From Hyphomonas atlantica corrig. (lineage in GTDB: Bacteria > Pseudomonadota > Alphaproteobacteria > Caulobacterales > Hyphomonadaceae), in the NCBI RefSeq assembly GCF_000682715.1, contig NZ_AWFH01000034.1, forward strand, positions 62,001 through 126,000: DNA of 64,000 nt, in the 5' to 3' direction. The position numbers and the translations under genes are program-made. The number at the start of each line of letters is the position of its first letter. The stretch's first letter is position 1. Below the pieces are notes generated by a model. The model was not told where the DNA came from, did not search any database, and saw only the letters and a list, made by a program, of their open reading frames with translations. Positions 16,341 through 25,069 of the stretch are shown in pieces.

Positions 16341-17312
16341 GCGAAGACTTTTGCGCGCATTCGCGAAAGGCTCAAGGGCCTTGAACACAAGGTCGAGTTC
16401 ATTGTGATGGACGAAGATGGCCTGTTTTCCCATGCCGGGGACGGCACCGTGGTGCATGACATCCGCCCGGACATCGTGTTCGGCAATACAGATGTCTGGT
16501 TCGGGGATCATGTCCGCGATTTCATGATCGCTGTTCTCAAGACTGGTGGGATTGACTGGTTCCAATCGTCTGCGGCAGGTCTCGACAATGCTGCATTGAT
16601 CTCCGTTGGGAAAATTTCGCGGCTCTACACCACGAACCACACCCAGTCTGAAGCGATGGCGGAGTGGGCGTTGTGGCAGGCATTCGACTTTCTGAAATGT
16701 GGCCCCCAACATCGCGCTCAGCAGGCCGACGGAAACTGGAGCCGACTGGAGATGCGCGAGATGATGGGGTCGCGCTGGCTGATCGTCGGGTATGGCTCTA
16801 TCGGCTCGGCGGTTGGCAAACGCGTGCAGTTGCTTGGCGGACATGTTACGGGGGCGCGTCGCTCTCCCGGCCCGGCCGAGGGCGCCGATCACATTGTTCC
16901 GATGGCGTTGGTTAAAAGTGAGCTGGCGCAGGCGGATGTGGTGTTGCTCAGCCTTCCGCTTACGGACGAGACCGAGGGGCTTGTGGACGAAGAATTTCTA
17001 TCTGCGATGAGACCCGACGCTCTTCTGATGAATTTGGGCCGTGGACAACTGATTGACGAGGGCGCGCTCGTTGCGGCGCTTGATGCAGGCCGTCCAGCCT
17101 TCGCCGCTGTTGATGTAACAGCTGAGGAGCCGCTGCCGAAAGACAGCCCGCTCTGGCACCATCCGAAGATCGCCATTACGCCGCACAACAGCGCCATGAC
17201 CCAGGCAACCTACATTCGCGCGGACGAGACCTTTCTCGACAATCTCCAGCGTTATCTGGCGGGCGAGCCGTTAAAGCATGTCGTCCCGCCGGAGACATTT
17301 GCGAACGAATAG
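16320..17312 (+). CDS. D-isomer-specific 2-hydroxyacid dehydrogenase
   Basis: This 330-residue NAD(P)-dependent oxidoreductase is of the phosphoglycerate dehydrogenase/GhrA-like family. The nucleotide-binding motif GYGSIGSAVG lies near 160. The catalytic triad is visible as Arg in NLGRGQLID, Glu in DVTAEEPLP and His in AITPHNSAM. The ATG at 16320 is set by a perfect AGGAGG at 16312-16317. The substrate (glyoxylate, hydroxypyruvate or another 2-ketoacid) cannot be told. The start lies inside the divergent TIGR02301-type gene. Confidence 0.86.
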   Translation: MKTCLLHAKTFARIRERLKGLEHKVEFIVMDEDGLFSHAGDGTVVHDIRPDIVFGNTDVWFGDHVRDFMIAVLKTGGIDWFQSSAAGLDNAALISVGKISRLYTTNHTQSEAMAEWALWQAFDFLKCGPQHRAQQADGNWSRLEMREMMGSRWLIVGYGSIGSAVGKRVQLLGGHVTGARRSPGPAEGADHIVPMALVKSELAQADVVLLSLPLTDETEGLVDEEFLSAMRPDALLMNLGRGQLIDEGALVAALDAGRPAFAAVDVTAEEPLPKDSPLWHHPKIAITPHNSAMTQATYIRADETFLDNLQRYLAGEPLKHVVPPETFANE

Positions 17313-17375
17313 CGGGGAACCCTTTTCGCCGCCCCGCGTTTTCCGGAGCAGATATCTGCCTCCGGAGGAATTTTC

Positions 17376-18587
17376 ATGTCATCATTCATTCTGCGCTGTT
17401 TGGTCAGCGCCAGCGCCGCTTCATTGCTGATCGGTTGCGCGAGTGCCGAACATCACGAGCAAGCCCCCGAGCCGATTAGCGTCACCGGAACGGCAGGAAC
17501 GGCACTTACTGTGACACCGCTTGAAACATTCGATAGCGCATGGGCGATGACCTACCTGCCGGACGGGCGTTCGCTTGTCTCCGAAAAGGATGGCAATCTG
17601 TGGCTGTTGGGAGCAGACGGTAAGAAGCTCGGAGAAATCGCAAATGTGCCATCCGTTACAGCGCGGGGCCAGGGCGGTCTGGGAGATATAATCGTTCATC
17701 CCGACTTCGCCGACAACAGCACCGTTTTTCTGTCCTATGTCGAGCGCGATGCAGAGGATGACAATTTAAGCGGCGCGGCGGTTGAACGGGCAACGCTCAA
17801 TCTCACGGCTGAAGGCGGCGCTCTGGAGAACCGCGAAGTCATCTGGCGACAAACGCCGAAAATGACTGGCAATGGTCACTATGGGCATCGACTGGCTATC
17901 GCGCAGGATGGGCATTTGTTCATTGCGTCCGGCGAACGCCAGAAATTTACGCCAGCCCAAAACATGGCGATGAATCTGGGCAAGGTCGTGCGCATCAATC
18001 AGGATGGTTCGGTTCCGGAAGACAACCCGTTCTATGGAAATGGGGCAATGGCGGATCAGATATGGACGCTCGGCCACCGAAATCCGCTCGGAATTGCGTT
18101 TGATGGAGAGCAACGTCTCTGGGTCGTGGAGATGGGCCCAAAGGGCGGAGACGAGTTGAACCTGATCGTGCGATCCGAAAATTATGGCTACCCGGAAGTG
18201 TCAGAGGGTGATCACTATAGCGGCAAGCCGATCCCGACACATGAAAGCAATCCGATCTTCGAAGATCCGGCCATCGCCTGGGTTCCGGCCATCAGCCCGG
18301 CCGGGTTGGTCTTTTATGACGGAGATATGTTCGCAGACTGGAAGGGGAATGCCTTCATAGGTGGCCTGTCTTCACAAGCATTGATCCGCGTATCATTCGA
18401 AACGCAGCCGACGGACAATCTTGGCCAGCCACCAAAGGGCGGACAAACCGAGCCAGTGGCAAAGGAAGCGGAACGGTTTGAATGGGGCAAGCGCATTCGT
18501 GAAGTTGAGCAAGGTCCTGACGGCGCGCTCTATGTGCTGGAAGACAAGGAGGGCGGTCGCCTCATCCGCCTGACGCCAGCAGAGTAG
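17376..18587 (+). CDS. PQQ-dependent sugar dehydrogenase (aldose dehydrogenase-like lipoprotein)
   Basis: This 403-residue six-bladed beta-propeller of the soluble glucose/sorbosone dehydrogenase family oxidises sugars in the periplasm with PQQ. The N-terminus is a lipoprotein signal (LLIGC, Cys22). GNGHYGHRLAIA carries the active-site His, GHRNPLGIAFD the PQQ-contacting Arg, and EMGPKGGDELNLI the Ca/PQQ segment. The family match is to YliI/Asd-type enzymes. The substrate is not defined. It is a single gene followed by a strong terminator. Confidence 0.9.
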   Translation: MSSFILRCLVSASAASLLIGCASAEHHEQAPEPISVTGTAGTALTVTPLETFDSAWAMTYLPDGRSLVSEKDGNLWLLGADGKKLGEIANVPSVTARGQGGLGDIIVHPDFADNSTVFLSYVERDAEDDNLSGAAVERATLNLTAEGGALENREVIWRQTPKMTGNGHYGHRLAIAQDGHLFIASGERQKFTPAQNMAMNLGKVVRINQDGSVPEDNPFYGNGAMADQIWTLGHRNPLGIAFDGEQRLWVVEMGPKGGDELNLIVRSENYGYPEVSEGDHYSGKPIPTHESNPIFEDPAIAWVPAISPAGLVFYDGDMFADWKGNAFIGGLSSQALIRVSFETQPTDNLGQPPKGGQTEPVAKEAERFEWGKRIREVEQGPDGALYVLEDKEGGRLIRLTPAE

Positions 18588-18598
18588 CGATCGAACAG

Positions 18599-18630
18599 AA
18601 AAAGCCGGACCATACAGGTCCGGCTTTTTA
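18599..18630. terminator. Intrinsic terminator
   Basis: The 13-bp perfect arms AAAAAGCCGGACC and GGTCCGGCTTTTT have a 5-nt loop. It lies between the convergent PQQ dehydrogenase and nitronate monooxygenase genes and is likely bidirectional. Confidence 0.93.
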
Positions 18631-18649
18631 CTTGGGAACTACGTGTTGA

Positions 18650-19633
18650 TCAGGCTGTAGCCTTGGCCTTTAGGGACGATACGCGATCAATGGCCGCCTC
18701 GGCGTCGCGCATGATGTCGCCCACGATTTCTGCCACTGGCTTCACCTCTTTCACACCGCCTGCTGATTGACCCATCGCGAAACAGGACGTGTCCGGATTG
18801 AGTTTCTCTTCATCCGTGATGCCGCCGATGCCGCCGATCACACCCGTCTGGTGGGAATGGATTGCCTGATGCGGGAAGGGCTGGATGTCTTCTGGGCGGC
18901 CTTCCCAATCCTTGATGTAATCGTTCGTACGGCAACGCATTGGCTTGCCCGAATAACAACGCGTGCGAGTTGTGTCCGTGTCGCCAGCTCCGACCACGGT
19001 GTCCTTATACATCTGAGCGGCATGCGCCTCGGTTGAGGCGATAAAGCGAGTGCCCATCCAGACGCCACAAGCGCCAAGCGACAAGGCCGCTGCGAGGCCG
19101 CGCCCGTCATAGATGCCGCCGGCTGCGATCACCGGTATGTTCACGGCTTCCACGGCTTGCGCGACAAGGGGCATGGTGCCGACGAGGCCCGTATGTCCCC
19201 CGCCTTCGCCGCCCTGCAGGATCACTGCGTCACATCCAGCCTGTTCGGCCTTGATGGCATGCTTCACAGCGCCGCCGACAACCATGACTTTTACATTGGC
19301 TTTCTTGAGCCGCTCCATGATTGGCATGGGCACGCCAAGTCCTGCGATGAAGCTGTCCGCACCATTGTTGATGATGACATCGACGCTTTCTTCCAGGCTT
19401 TCGGGGCTCGCGGCCAGCAGGTCGACGCCGAACGGCCTGTCGGTCAGTTCCCGAACGCGCTTCATCTGGCCTTCGATAAAGTCTGGTGTGGTGCCCGCCA
19501 TGCCCAGCACGCCATAGCCGCCCGCATTGCACATGGCAGCGCAAACCTCCGCATAGGACACGCCGCCCATGCCTGCGAGCATGATCGGATGTTCGATATT
19601 GAGCATTTTCGTGAGTGCAGTCTGCAAGGCCAT
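18650..19633 (-). CDS. Nitronate monooxygenase (class I, FMN)
   Basis: This 327-residue TIM-barrel flavoenzyme oxidises alkyl nitronates such as propionate-3-nitronate. Typical features are the N-terminal LNIEHPIMLAGMGGVS, FMN-phosphate glycines in AAGGIYDGRG and GVWMGTRFIAS, and the catalytic histidine in GGEGGGHTGLVG. Some members act as enoyl reductase-like FMN proteins (FabK family), but GGHTG and the length fit NMO. It is preceded by a palindromic site (19687-19704). Confidence 0.88.
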   Translation of the reverse strand: MALQTALTKMLNIEHPIMLAGMGGVSYAEVCAAMCNAGGYGVLGMAGTTPDFIEGQMKRVRELTDRPFGVDLLAASPESLEESVDVIINNGADSFIAGLGVPMPIMERLKKANVKVMVVGGAVKHAIKAEQAGCDAVILQGGEGGGHTGLVGTMPLVAQAVEAVNIPVIAAGGIYDGRGLAAALSLGACGVWMGTRFIASTEAHAAQMYKDTVVGAGDTDTTRTRCYSGKPMRCRTNDYIKDWEGRPEDIQPFPHQAIHSHQTGVIGGIGGITDEEKLNPDTSCFAMGQSAGGVKEVKPVAEIVGDIMRDAEAAIDRVSSLKAKATA

Positions 19634-20040
19634 GTTTATGTCTCCCGGATCAGTCTTTTCGGTTTTGAGGGACCGTAAATTGCCGTCCTTGCGTCAACGC
19701 AAGGCGGATTGCGCGAGATTGACCGGGCAGGGGGAAATCAATCGCTGCGCCTCATGGCTGATTCGGTCAGCTTCTTCGATTCTGCACAAGATTCGAAGAA
19801 ATCCTGAGTTTCGCGCGCCTGGTGATAGGAGAAGCGAACGCGCAGATCAGGCCTAAACAATGATGAAGAAGTGCCCGAAACCGCCCGAAATTGCCTCAGC
19901 AGGGCGCGAAGTCGCACTAATTCTAGAATAATCGTCCGAACGGGCTGCATTCGCGCCTCAGCTGAAACCATCTTTGCGTCATGGTCGGCAGATGGTAAAC
20001 CTCTGCCCGGTCATCTTTGGCCTGAAGTAGGGGAAAAGGT
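19634..20040. other. Long intergenic region with two inverted repeats
   Basis: This 407-nt region lies between the divergent nitronate monooxygenase and acidic lipoprotein genes. No convincing gene is seen. It contains CCTTGCGT-CA-ACGCAAGG (19687-19704, perfect 8-bp arms), a good candidate operator for the monooxygenase gene. It also contains a 29-nt inverted repeat at 19772-19800 with 12-bp arms and one mismatch. The latter lacks a T-run, so it is more likely a protein-binding site or RNA hairpin than a terminator. Confidence 0.5.
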
Positions 20041-20370
20041 ATGAAACAACTCCTGATTATTGGTGCGTCTGCGCTTGTTCTGGCTGCCTGTGCAGCGGAA
20101 GAAACGACGGCTCCTGAAGAAACCACGACGGTTGAGTCCATCGAAGAAGCTGCGGATGACGCTGCTGAAGCGGTTGACGAAGCTGTCGATGATGCTGGCG
20201 AAGCGCTTGAAGAAGCAGGCGACAACGTCGACGCCGCGATGGATGATGCCAGCGAAGCTATGGACGACGCCATGTCCGATGCGGAAGAAGCTGCTGAAGA
20301 CGCTGCGGACGAAGCAGAAGCAGCTGCCGACGAAGCAGAAGAAGCTACTACGGAAGAGCCAACCGAATAA
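20041..20370 (+). CDS. Small, extremely acidic Ala/Glu/Asp-rich lipoprotein
   Basis: This 109-residue precursor has a lipoprotein signal peptide with lipobox LAAC (Cys17). The mature ~90 residues are almost only Ala, Glu and Asp with a few Thr, Val, Ser and Met. There is no Lys or Arg after the N-terminal MK, and the sequence has helical periodicity (DDAAEAV/DEAVDDAG/EALEEAG). It should form one long, very negatively charged helix anchored to a membrane. Composition recalls LEA-like or cation-buffering proteins, but no function can be assigned. It is monocistronic with its own terminator. Confidence 0.8.
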   Translation: MKQLLIIGASALVLAACAAEETTAPEETTTVESIEEAADDAAEAVDEAVDDAGEALEEAGDNVDAAMDDASEAMDDAMSDAEEAAEDAADEAEAAADEAEEATTEEPTE

Positions 20371-20393
20371 TCGGTTTGTCTTGAACACATAAG

Positions 20394-20423
20394 AAAAGGG
20401 CTGCCTGCGGGCAGCCCTTTTTT
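20394..20423. terminator. Intrinsic terminator
   Basis: The arms AAAAGGGCTGCC and GGCAGCCCTTTT have a 4-nt loop and the hairpin ends in a T-run. It lies between the convergent acidic lipoprotein and SDR genes. Confidence 0.93.
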
Positions 20424-20445
20424 GTTTGTCGCGTTCTGGTGCGGA

Positions 20446-21231
20446 TCAGAATTTAGCATACCCCCCATCGACGATCAGCGTGTCGCCGGAATGATACTTC
20501 GAGGCGTCTGACGCCAGATAGACGGCGATACCCCCAAAATCCTCCGGTTCTCCCCAACGTCGGATCGGCACGCGGGAGATGACTTTTGTGTTGAACACTT
20601 CGTTCGCTTGGCCACCTTCTGTCATATCTGTAGCAATCCAGCCTGGCAGAATGGAGTTTGCCCGGATCAGATAGCGACCATACTCAACCGCAATCGCGTT
20701 CATCATGGCAATCAGCCCGCCCTTGGTATGGCCGTAAGCCTGATTGCGGCCTGCGCCTTCAATACCAGCAAGCGAAGCTGTCCCCACCAGACTGCCGCCC
20801 GGGTCGCCGGCTTTGGCACGCTTGACCATCGACTTGGCCGCCTCCCGCAATGTAAGAAAGGCGCCTTCAGAATTGATGCGTTGATTGTAGCGCCATGTGT
20901 CGAGCGTCATGTCGCCAAAATTTGCCGCGCCGCGTCCGACACCGGCATTGGCGATACAGGTGTCGATGCGGCCAAACTCTTCTTCCGCTTCGGCCATGGC
21001 CTTTACGACCTGGTCTTCCTCACCGACATCGACTTGCCAGGCTTTTGCCTTGCCGGTGCCGAGAGCTTCCAGCTTCTTGACGGCTTCGGCGTTATCGTCT
21101 GCCTTGCGGCCCCAGATCACAATATCTGCATTCGATGCGGCCAGCGCTTCAGCCATGCCTAGGCCAATGCCCTTGTTCCCGCCGGTTATGACGCAGACCT
21201 TACCTGCGAGATTGAAAGGTGCATAAGTCAT
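20446..21231 (-). CDS. Short-chain dehydrogenase/reductase
   Basis: This 261-residue classical SDR has the cofactor motif TGGNKGIGLGMAEAL (residues ~16-30), NAG in CIANAGVG, the catalytic Ser in GTASLAG and Tyr-Lys in AYGHTKGGL. It ends with SKYHSGDTLIVDGGYAKF, the common quinoprotein-free SDR C-terminus. Substrate is unknown. The gluconate 5-dehydrogenase/3-oxoacyl reductase-like subfamily is closest in style. An acidic or neutral residue after the second strand (IWGRKADD, with Arg-Lys) would suit NADP(H). Confidence 0.88.
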   Translation of the reverse strand: MTYAPFNLAGKVCVITGGNKGIGLGMAEALAASNADIVIWGRKADDNAEAVKKLEALGTGKAKAWQVDVGEEDQVVKAMAEAEEEFGRIDTCIANAGVGRGAANFGDMTLDTWRYNQRINSEGAFLTLREAAKSMVKRAKAGDPGGSLVGTASLAGIEGAGRNQAYGHTKGGLIAMMNAIAVEYGRYLIRANSILPGWIATDMTEGGQANEVFNTKVISRVPIRRWGEPEDFGGIAVYLASDASKYHSGDTLIVDGGYAKF

Positions 21232-21297
21232 CTGGTGTCCTCCGCTATGATTTGTCTGATCAGCAGATCAAGCGGGTGACGTAGGGGCGGTCAAGTC

Positions 21298-21738
21298 TCA
21301 GTTTGGTTGAGTGATCGCGAGCCGGGCCGCATGGATGATGCGGCGGGTCTCTTCCCAAAGGTCCAGCTGGTTCAGACGACTTGGGCTCATCCATTCGGCA
21401 TGTGCGGCATCGTCTCCGGCATTTGGTTCGCCCGAGATCCAGACGGCAGCGTAGTCGAACAGAAGGTAGTGTCGGGTGACGTCACCACTTTGGCGTGATC
21501 TGAAGATCGCATCGACCACATCGACCAGAGTAACGATCCGCGCCGTGATACCAGTTTCTTCTTTCAGTTCGCGCAAGGCGGCAACGTCAGCATGTTCTCC
21601 GCGCTCGATGCGGCCACCCGGCAGGGACCACTGGCCCTGAAGTGGTTTGGTTCCACGCTGGATCAGCAGAACATCGTCGCCTTTGAAACATACCGTACCC
21701 ACTGCGGGTGCAACCCTGTTCATAGGAGTGTCGGTCAT
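21298..21738 (-). CDS. NUDIX hydrolase
   Basis: This 146-residue protein has a complete Nudix box, G-x5-E-x7-REL-x-EE-x-G, in GGRIERGEHADVAAL/RELKEETGI. It therefore hydrolyses a nucleoside diphosphate linked to another moiety. The N-terminal PAVGTVCFKGDDVLLIQRG is the usual first strand pair of ADP-ribose pyrophosphatase-like or MutT-like members. Its ATG overlaps the stop of the glycosyltransferase gene (ATGA), so the two are translationally coupled. A sugar-nucleotide substrate is a guess from that pairing. Confidence 0.9.
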   Translation of the reverse strand: MTDTPMNRVAPAVGTVCFKGDDVLLIQRGTKPLQGQWSLPGGRIERGEHADVAALRELKEETGITARIVTLVDVVDAIFRSRQSGDVTRHYLLFDYAAVWISGEPNAGDDAAHAEWMSPSRLNQLDLWEETRRIIHAARLAITQPN

Positions 21739-22799
21739 GCGCTGATGTGACAGAGTGCGCGAAGCTCGCTCAACTGAACTTCAAGGTCGGTCTCGTATCG
21801 TGCGAGAGGGTTTCCGGTCCGGCGCTGGATGCGGCTGATCACCGGCATTCGCAGGAGGGGAATTACGGAGGGTTCCGTTCCGACCAGTTTTGCGGCGCCC
21901 AACACGTCTTTCTGTTTCAGCGCTGTCATGACTTTATCGAACACGACCGCGCGTTGAATAGACTTTAGTCGGGCAACGTGCGCTGCTGTAACTTCTGCAT
22001 GCGGATTAGGTTGGCGCAGGGCTTCATTGGCCGTATGGGCCAGCGCATCAAGCGATATGGCGTCAAGCCTGTGCGAAATGGATTGGCCATGCTTGCGATA
22101 GAAATACATGACATCCGGGATGCTCATCATGCGCGCGCCTGCTGACAGTAGGCGGACGATAAGGTCGTAATCTTCCCCGATTCGCATGGATTCGTTGTAG
22201 CGGATGTTGTTGGTTTCCAACGATGCCCGCCGGATCAGTGGTTTTGCATAGCCGAGCTTACTGCCACGCCCATACATCATGTTTGCCTTGATGTACTCAC
22301 TCTCCATGATGCGAGCCGGGCGCTCACGCAAATCGCCTTCGAACATGGTCGTGATATTTGGCGGACCATCAGACTGGAATATGGCAAGATTGTCGATCAG
22401 GATGTCAGCGTTGGCCTCTTCGGCGGCAAACAGCATGCGCTCCAGACGATCGGGAACGATCAAGTCGTCACTGTCGACAATGGCGATCCAGTCGCCCTTG
22501 GCGTCTTCCAGTCCACGATTGCGCACAGGCGCGGGGCCGCCATAACGCGTTCCGCTGACGATGCGCAGGCGAGGGTCAGTGACAGCAATCCGTTCAGCGA
22601 TCTTCACGCTATTGTCGCTGGAGCCGTCATCGACAAGTATCAGTTCGAGTGCGACCTTGGTTTGGTTCAGCACCGAATGGACTGCGCCAGCGAGGAAGGC
22701 CTCACTGTTGTAATTCGCCATGATGACTGAGATCACGGGCTTTGGCGGAATCTCGTACGGCATCGCGGATACCTGCTTTTCCAGTTGGTTACCGGGCAT
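21735..22799 (-). CDS. Family 2 glycosyltransferase
   Basis: This 354-residue GT-A fold enzyme has the N-terminal nucleotide-sugar motifs ISVIMANYNSEAFL, the first acidic pair in LVDDGSSDNS, and the DxD-type metal site IVDSDDLIVPDRL. A C-terminal helical region with many basic residues follows. It should transfer a sugar to a polysaccharide or glycolipid acceptor at the membrane face. The start is uncertain: ATG 22799 and ATG 22763 (MPYEIPPKP) are both possible and neither has a strong SD. It is the first gene of a two-gene unit with the Nudix gene. Confidence 0.88.
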   Translation of the reverse strand: MPGNQLEKQVSAMPYEIPPKPVISVIMANYNSEAFLAGAVHSVLNQTKVALELILVDDGSSDNSVKIAERIAVTDPRLRIVSGTRYGGPAPVRNRGLEDAKGDWIAIVDSDDLIVPDRLERMLFAAEEANADILIDNLAIFQSDGPPNITTMFEGDLRERPARIMESEYIKANMMYGRGSKLGYAKPLIRRASLETNNIRYNESMRIGEDYDLIVRLLSAGARMMSIPDVMYFYRKHGQSISHRLDAISLDALAHTANEALRQPNPHAEVTAAHVARLKSIQRAVVFDKVMTALKQKDVLGAAKLVGTEPSVIPLLRMPVISRIQRRTGNPLARYETDLEVQLSELRALCHISA

Positions 22800-22964
22800 T
22801 TTAACGCAAACTCTGTGCCAAAATCGACCAGATTCGACAAAGCCTGCGTTTTCGCGTCACGATGGGGAGACCCAAGGCATTTGTGTCATATGTCTGAGCG
22901 AACAACGCACTAAGCCAGAAACCGCAATGTGAGTTTCATCAAGACTGAAGACGGGATTTCCAGA

Positions 22965-23969
22965 ATGGCAAAGCAGACCTCGCGATCCCTCAGCCTCGCC
23001 CTACAAGGTGGCGGCGCACATGGTGCTTACACCTGGGGTGTTCTGGACAGGCTGGTTGAAGAGGAATCACTGGAGATTTCTGCGATTACGGCAACTTCGG
23101 CTGGGGCCATGAATGCGGTGGCGCTAGCGGCTGGTATGGCGGAAAACGGGGCTCAAGGTGTGAAGGATACGCTGGAAGCGTTGTGGCGCGGCATTTCCCG
23201 CTCGGGCCGCAGCTTGACGCCCTATGGTGCGCTCAGCCCCATCGCCTTCGCTTACGCCAGTGCGGTACAGAGCCTCGCCAGCCCGTACGATCTCAATCCG
23301 TTCAACATCAACCCATTGCGGGATGTCGTGAAGGACGTGATCGACTTTTCGAAAGTGGATGATTCCGGCATCCAACTGTTTCTGTCGGCGACCAATGTTG
23401 AGTCCGGTCACGTCACTGTTTTCGAGGATGGCGATATCTCGCTCGATACAGTGCTCGCCTCTGCCTGCTTGCCTCAGACCTTCCAGGCTGTGGAAATTGA
23501 TGGCGAGGCCTATTGGGATGGCGGATTCATGGGCAACCCGAGCCTGTTTCCGCTTATCTATTCCGGAGCGCCGCGCGATGTGCTGCTGGTGATGCTGAAC
23601 CCCATTCGTCGGGATGGCGTCCCGAAACGGGCTGGCGAAATTCAGGACCGTATGAATGAGATCAGCTTCAATGCGGCCCTGATCGGAGAGTTGCGTGCCA
23701 TCGCCTTTGTCCAGCGTCTGCTGGATGACGGCATGCTTAAGGAGCCGATGCTCAAGAAGTACCGTCGTCTCAATATTCACGCGATCAAGGGTGGGCAGGA
23801 TCTTCTGGAATTCAGCCTACGTACAAAATATGATACGAGTTGGAGCTTCCTTACAAAACTCAAGGAAATGGGCCGCGCTGCGGCTGAAAGCTGGTTGGCA
23901 GAGTGTGGACAAATGATCGGCACGAACCAGACGCATCTGGATTTGCGCAAGGAATTCTTTGAAGGCTAG
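22965..23969 (+). CDS. Patatin-like phospholipase
   Basis: This 334-residue serine lipid acyl hydrolase has the Ser-Asp dyad of the patatin family. The oxyanion glycines are in LQGGGAHGAYTWG, the nucleophile in ITATSAGAMNAV (a T-S-A-G variant of GxSxG) and the catalytic Asp in YWDGGFMGNPS. There is no signal peptide, so it acts in the cytoplasm or is secreted otherwise. The ATG at 22965 fits the family N-terminus (RSLSLALQGGG). It is a single gene, convergent with rsmD (4-nt overlap of ends). Confidence 0.9.
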   Translation: MAKQTSRSLSLALQGGGAHGAYTWGVLDRLVEEESLEISAITATSAGAMNAVALAAGMAENGAQGVKDTLEALWRGISRSGRSLTPYGALSPIAFAYASAVQSLASPYDLNPFNINPLRDVVKDVIDFSKVDDSGIQLFLSATNVESGHVTVFEDGDISLDTVLASACLPQTFQAVEIDGEAYWDGGFMGNPSLFPLIYSGAPRDVLLVMLNPIRRDGVPKRAGEIQDRMNEISFNAALIGELRAIAFVQRLLDDGMLKEPMLKKYRRLNIHAIKGGQDLLEFSLRTKYDTSWSFLTKLKEMGRAAAESWLAECGQMIGTNQTHLDLRKEFFEG

Positions 23970-24526
23970 CTTTGCGTCAGGAACCAGATCCGCGCTGCGC
24001 CATAGTCGCGTGTTTGAATAACATCCCACCCTTGCGGCGCGATCATCTCGTCCGATCCGGTCTCGACGACCGCAACAGCCTTCTCGGTCAGCCAGTTGCC
24101 AGAAACGAGACACGCCAGAGCCGGTTCGGCGAGGCCCTTGTGATAGGGCGGATCCAGAAAGGCCAGCGTGAAGGGCTGGCCGACGCCGGCGGGCTTCTCG
24201 CCCAGATCGGTCGCGGACCTGCGATGCAGGCGCGTGTTCCCGTATAGTCCGAGCGTCTCGATATTGTCGCGGATCGCGCCGCGCGCACCGTGATCGGTCT
24301 CGACGAACAGGCAGAAGGCCGCGCCCCGGCTCATCGCCTCCAGGCCCAGCGCGCCGGAGCCTGCGAACAGGTCAATCACGCGGGCGCCTTCCATCTCGGG
24401 CGCCCAGTCGGCATGGGCCAGCATGTTAAAGATGGACTCGCGCGCGCGATCCCCGGTCGGCCGCGTACCCTGTCCCTTTGGCGCAGCAATGGCGCGTCCC
24501 TTGTGCTGTCCGGCAATAATGCGCAT
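23966..24526 (-). CDS. rsmD: 16S rRNA (guanine966-N2)-methyltransferase
   Basis: This 186-residue SAM-dependent methyltransferase has the N-terminal MRIIAGQHKGRAI and RPTGDRARESIFNML motifs of RsmD. The SAM loop is in VIDLFAGSGALGLEA and the catalytic tetrapeptide is DPPY in FLDPPYHKG. I start at 24526, the family N-terminus. An in-frame ATG at 24538 adds MACR. It is divergent from tadA, as often seen next to pseudouridine synthase or tadA genes in this class. Confidence 0.94.
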   Translation of the reverse strand: MRIIAGQHKGRAIAAPKGQGTRPTGDRARESIFNMLAHADWAPEMEGARVIDLFAGSGALGLEAMSRGAAFCLFVETDHGARGAIRDNIETLGLYGNTRLHRRSATDLGEKPAGVGQPFTLAFLDPPYHKGLAEPALACLVSGNWLTEKAVAVVETGSDEMIAPQGWDVIQTRDYGAARIWFLTQS

Positions 24527-24576
24527 TCGACAAGCCATCCCTTTACTTTGGGCCCGTGTAAGGCGATCCCATTCTC

Positions 24577-25038
24577 ATGACAATTCCTTCTGATCCGATG
24601 ACCCGCGCGCTGGAGCTGGCGCGGCAGGCTGCTGAGGCCGGTGAAGTGCCGGTCGGCGCTGTGGTCGTGGATCCGGAGACGGGCGCTATTGTGGGCGAGG
24701 GGGCCAATTGCCCGATTGCCGGGCATGATCCGACGGCGCATGCTGAAATCATTGCCTTGCGCGCAGCGGCGGCGGCCAGGGGGAATTACCGGCTGACCGG
24801 TTTGCATCTCTATGTGACACTGGAGCCGTGCGCGATGTGCGCCGGGGCGATCAGCTTTGCCCGTATCGGCAAGCTCGTATTCGCAGCGTGTGATCCAAAG
24901 GGCGGCGCGGTGATTCATGGCGCGCGCTTCTTCGAACAGCCGACCTGTCATTGGCGGCCGGACGTGGAGCAGGACGAGGCGACGGGTGAGTTGGCCAGCG
25001 CCCTGCTGAAAGACTTCTTCCGCGCTCGGCGGGGCTGA
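24577..25038 (+). CDS. tadA: tRNA-specific adenosine-34 deaminase
   Basis: This 153-residue zinc deaminase converts A34 to inosine in tRNA-Arg(ACG). The zinc site is complete: His55-Ala-Glu57 (HAEIIAL) and PCAMCAGA (Cys85, Cys88). The typical C-terminal FFRARRG tail is present. Its length fits the family. The Kef antiporter gene starts 31 nt after the stop. Confidence 0.94.
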   Translation: MTIPSDPMTRALELARQAAEAGEVPVGAVVVDPETGAIVGEGANCPIAGHDPTAHAEIIALRAAAAARGNYRLTGLHLYVTLEPCAMCAGAISFARIGKLVFAACDPKGGAVIHGARFFEQPTCHWRPDVEQDEATGELASALLKDFFRARRG

Positions 25039-25069
25039 GGCTGGATAATTTAGAGGGTGTGAGCGAGGC

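Noticed and set aside
19738-19971. 77-codon minus-strand frame between the nitronate monooxygenase and lipoprotein genes
   Set aside because: It crosses the 29-nt inverted repeat, lacks an SD and shows no conserved features.
19923-20468. 181-codon Ser/Ala-rich minus-strand frame opposite the acidic lipoprotein
   Set aside because: It is the complement of a repetitive GAA/GCT/GAC gene, which necessarily gives a stop-free Ser/Ala frame; the plus strand has the lipobox, RBS and terminator.
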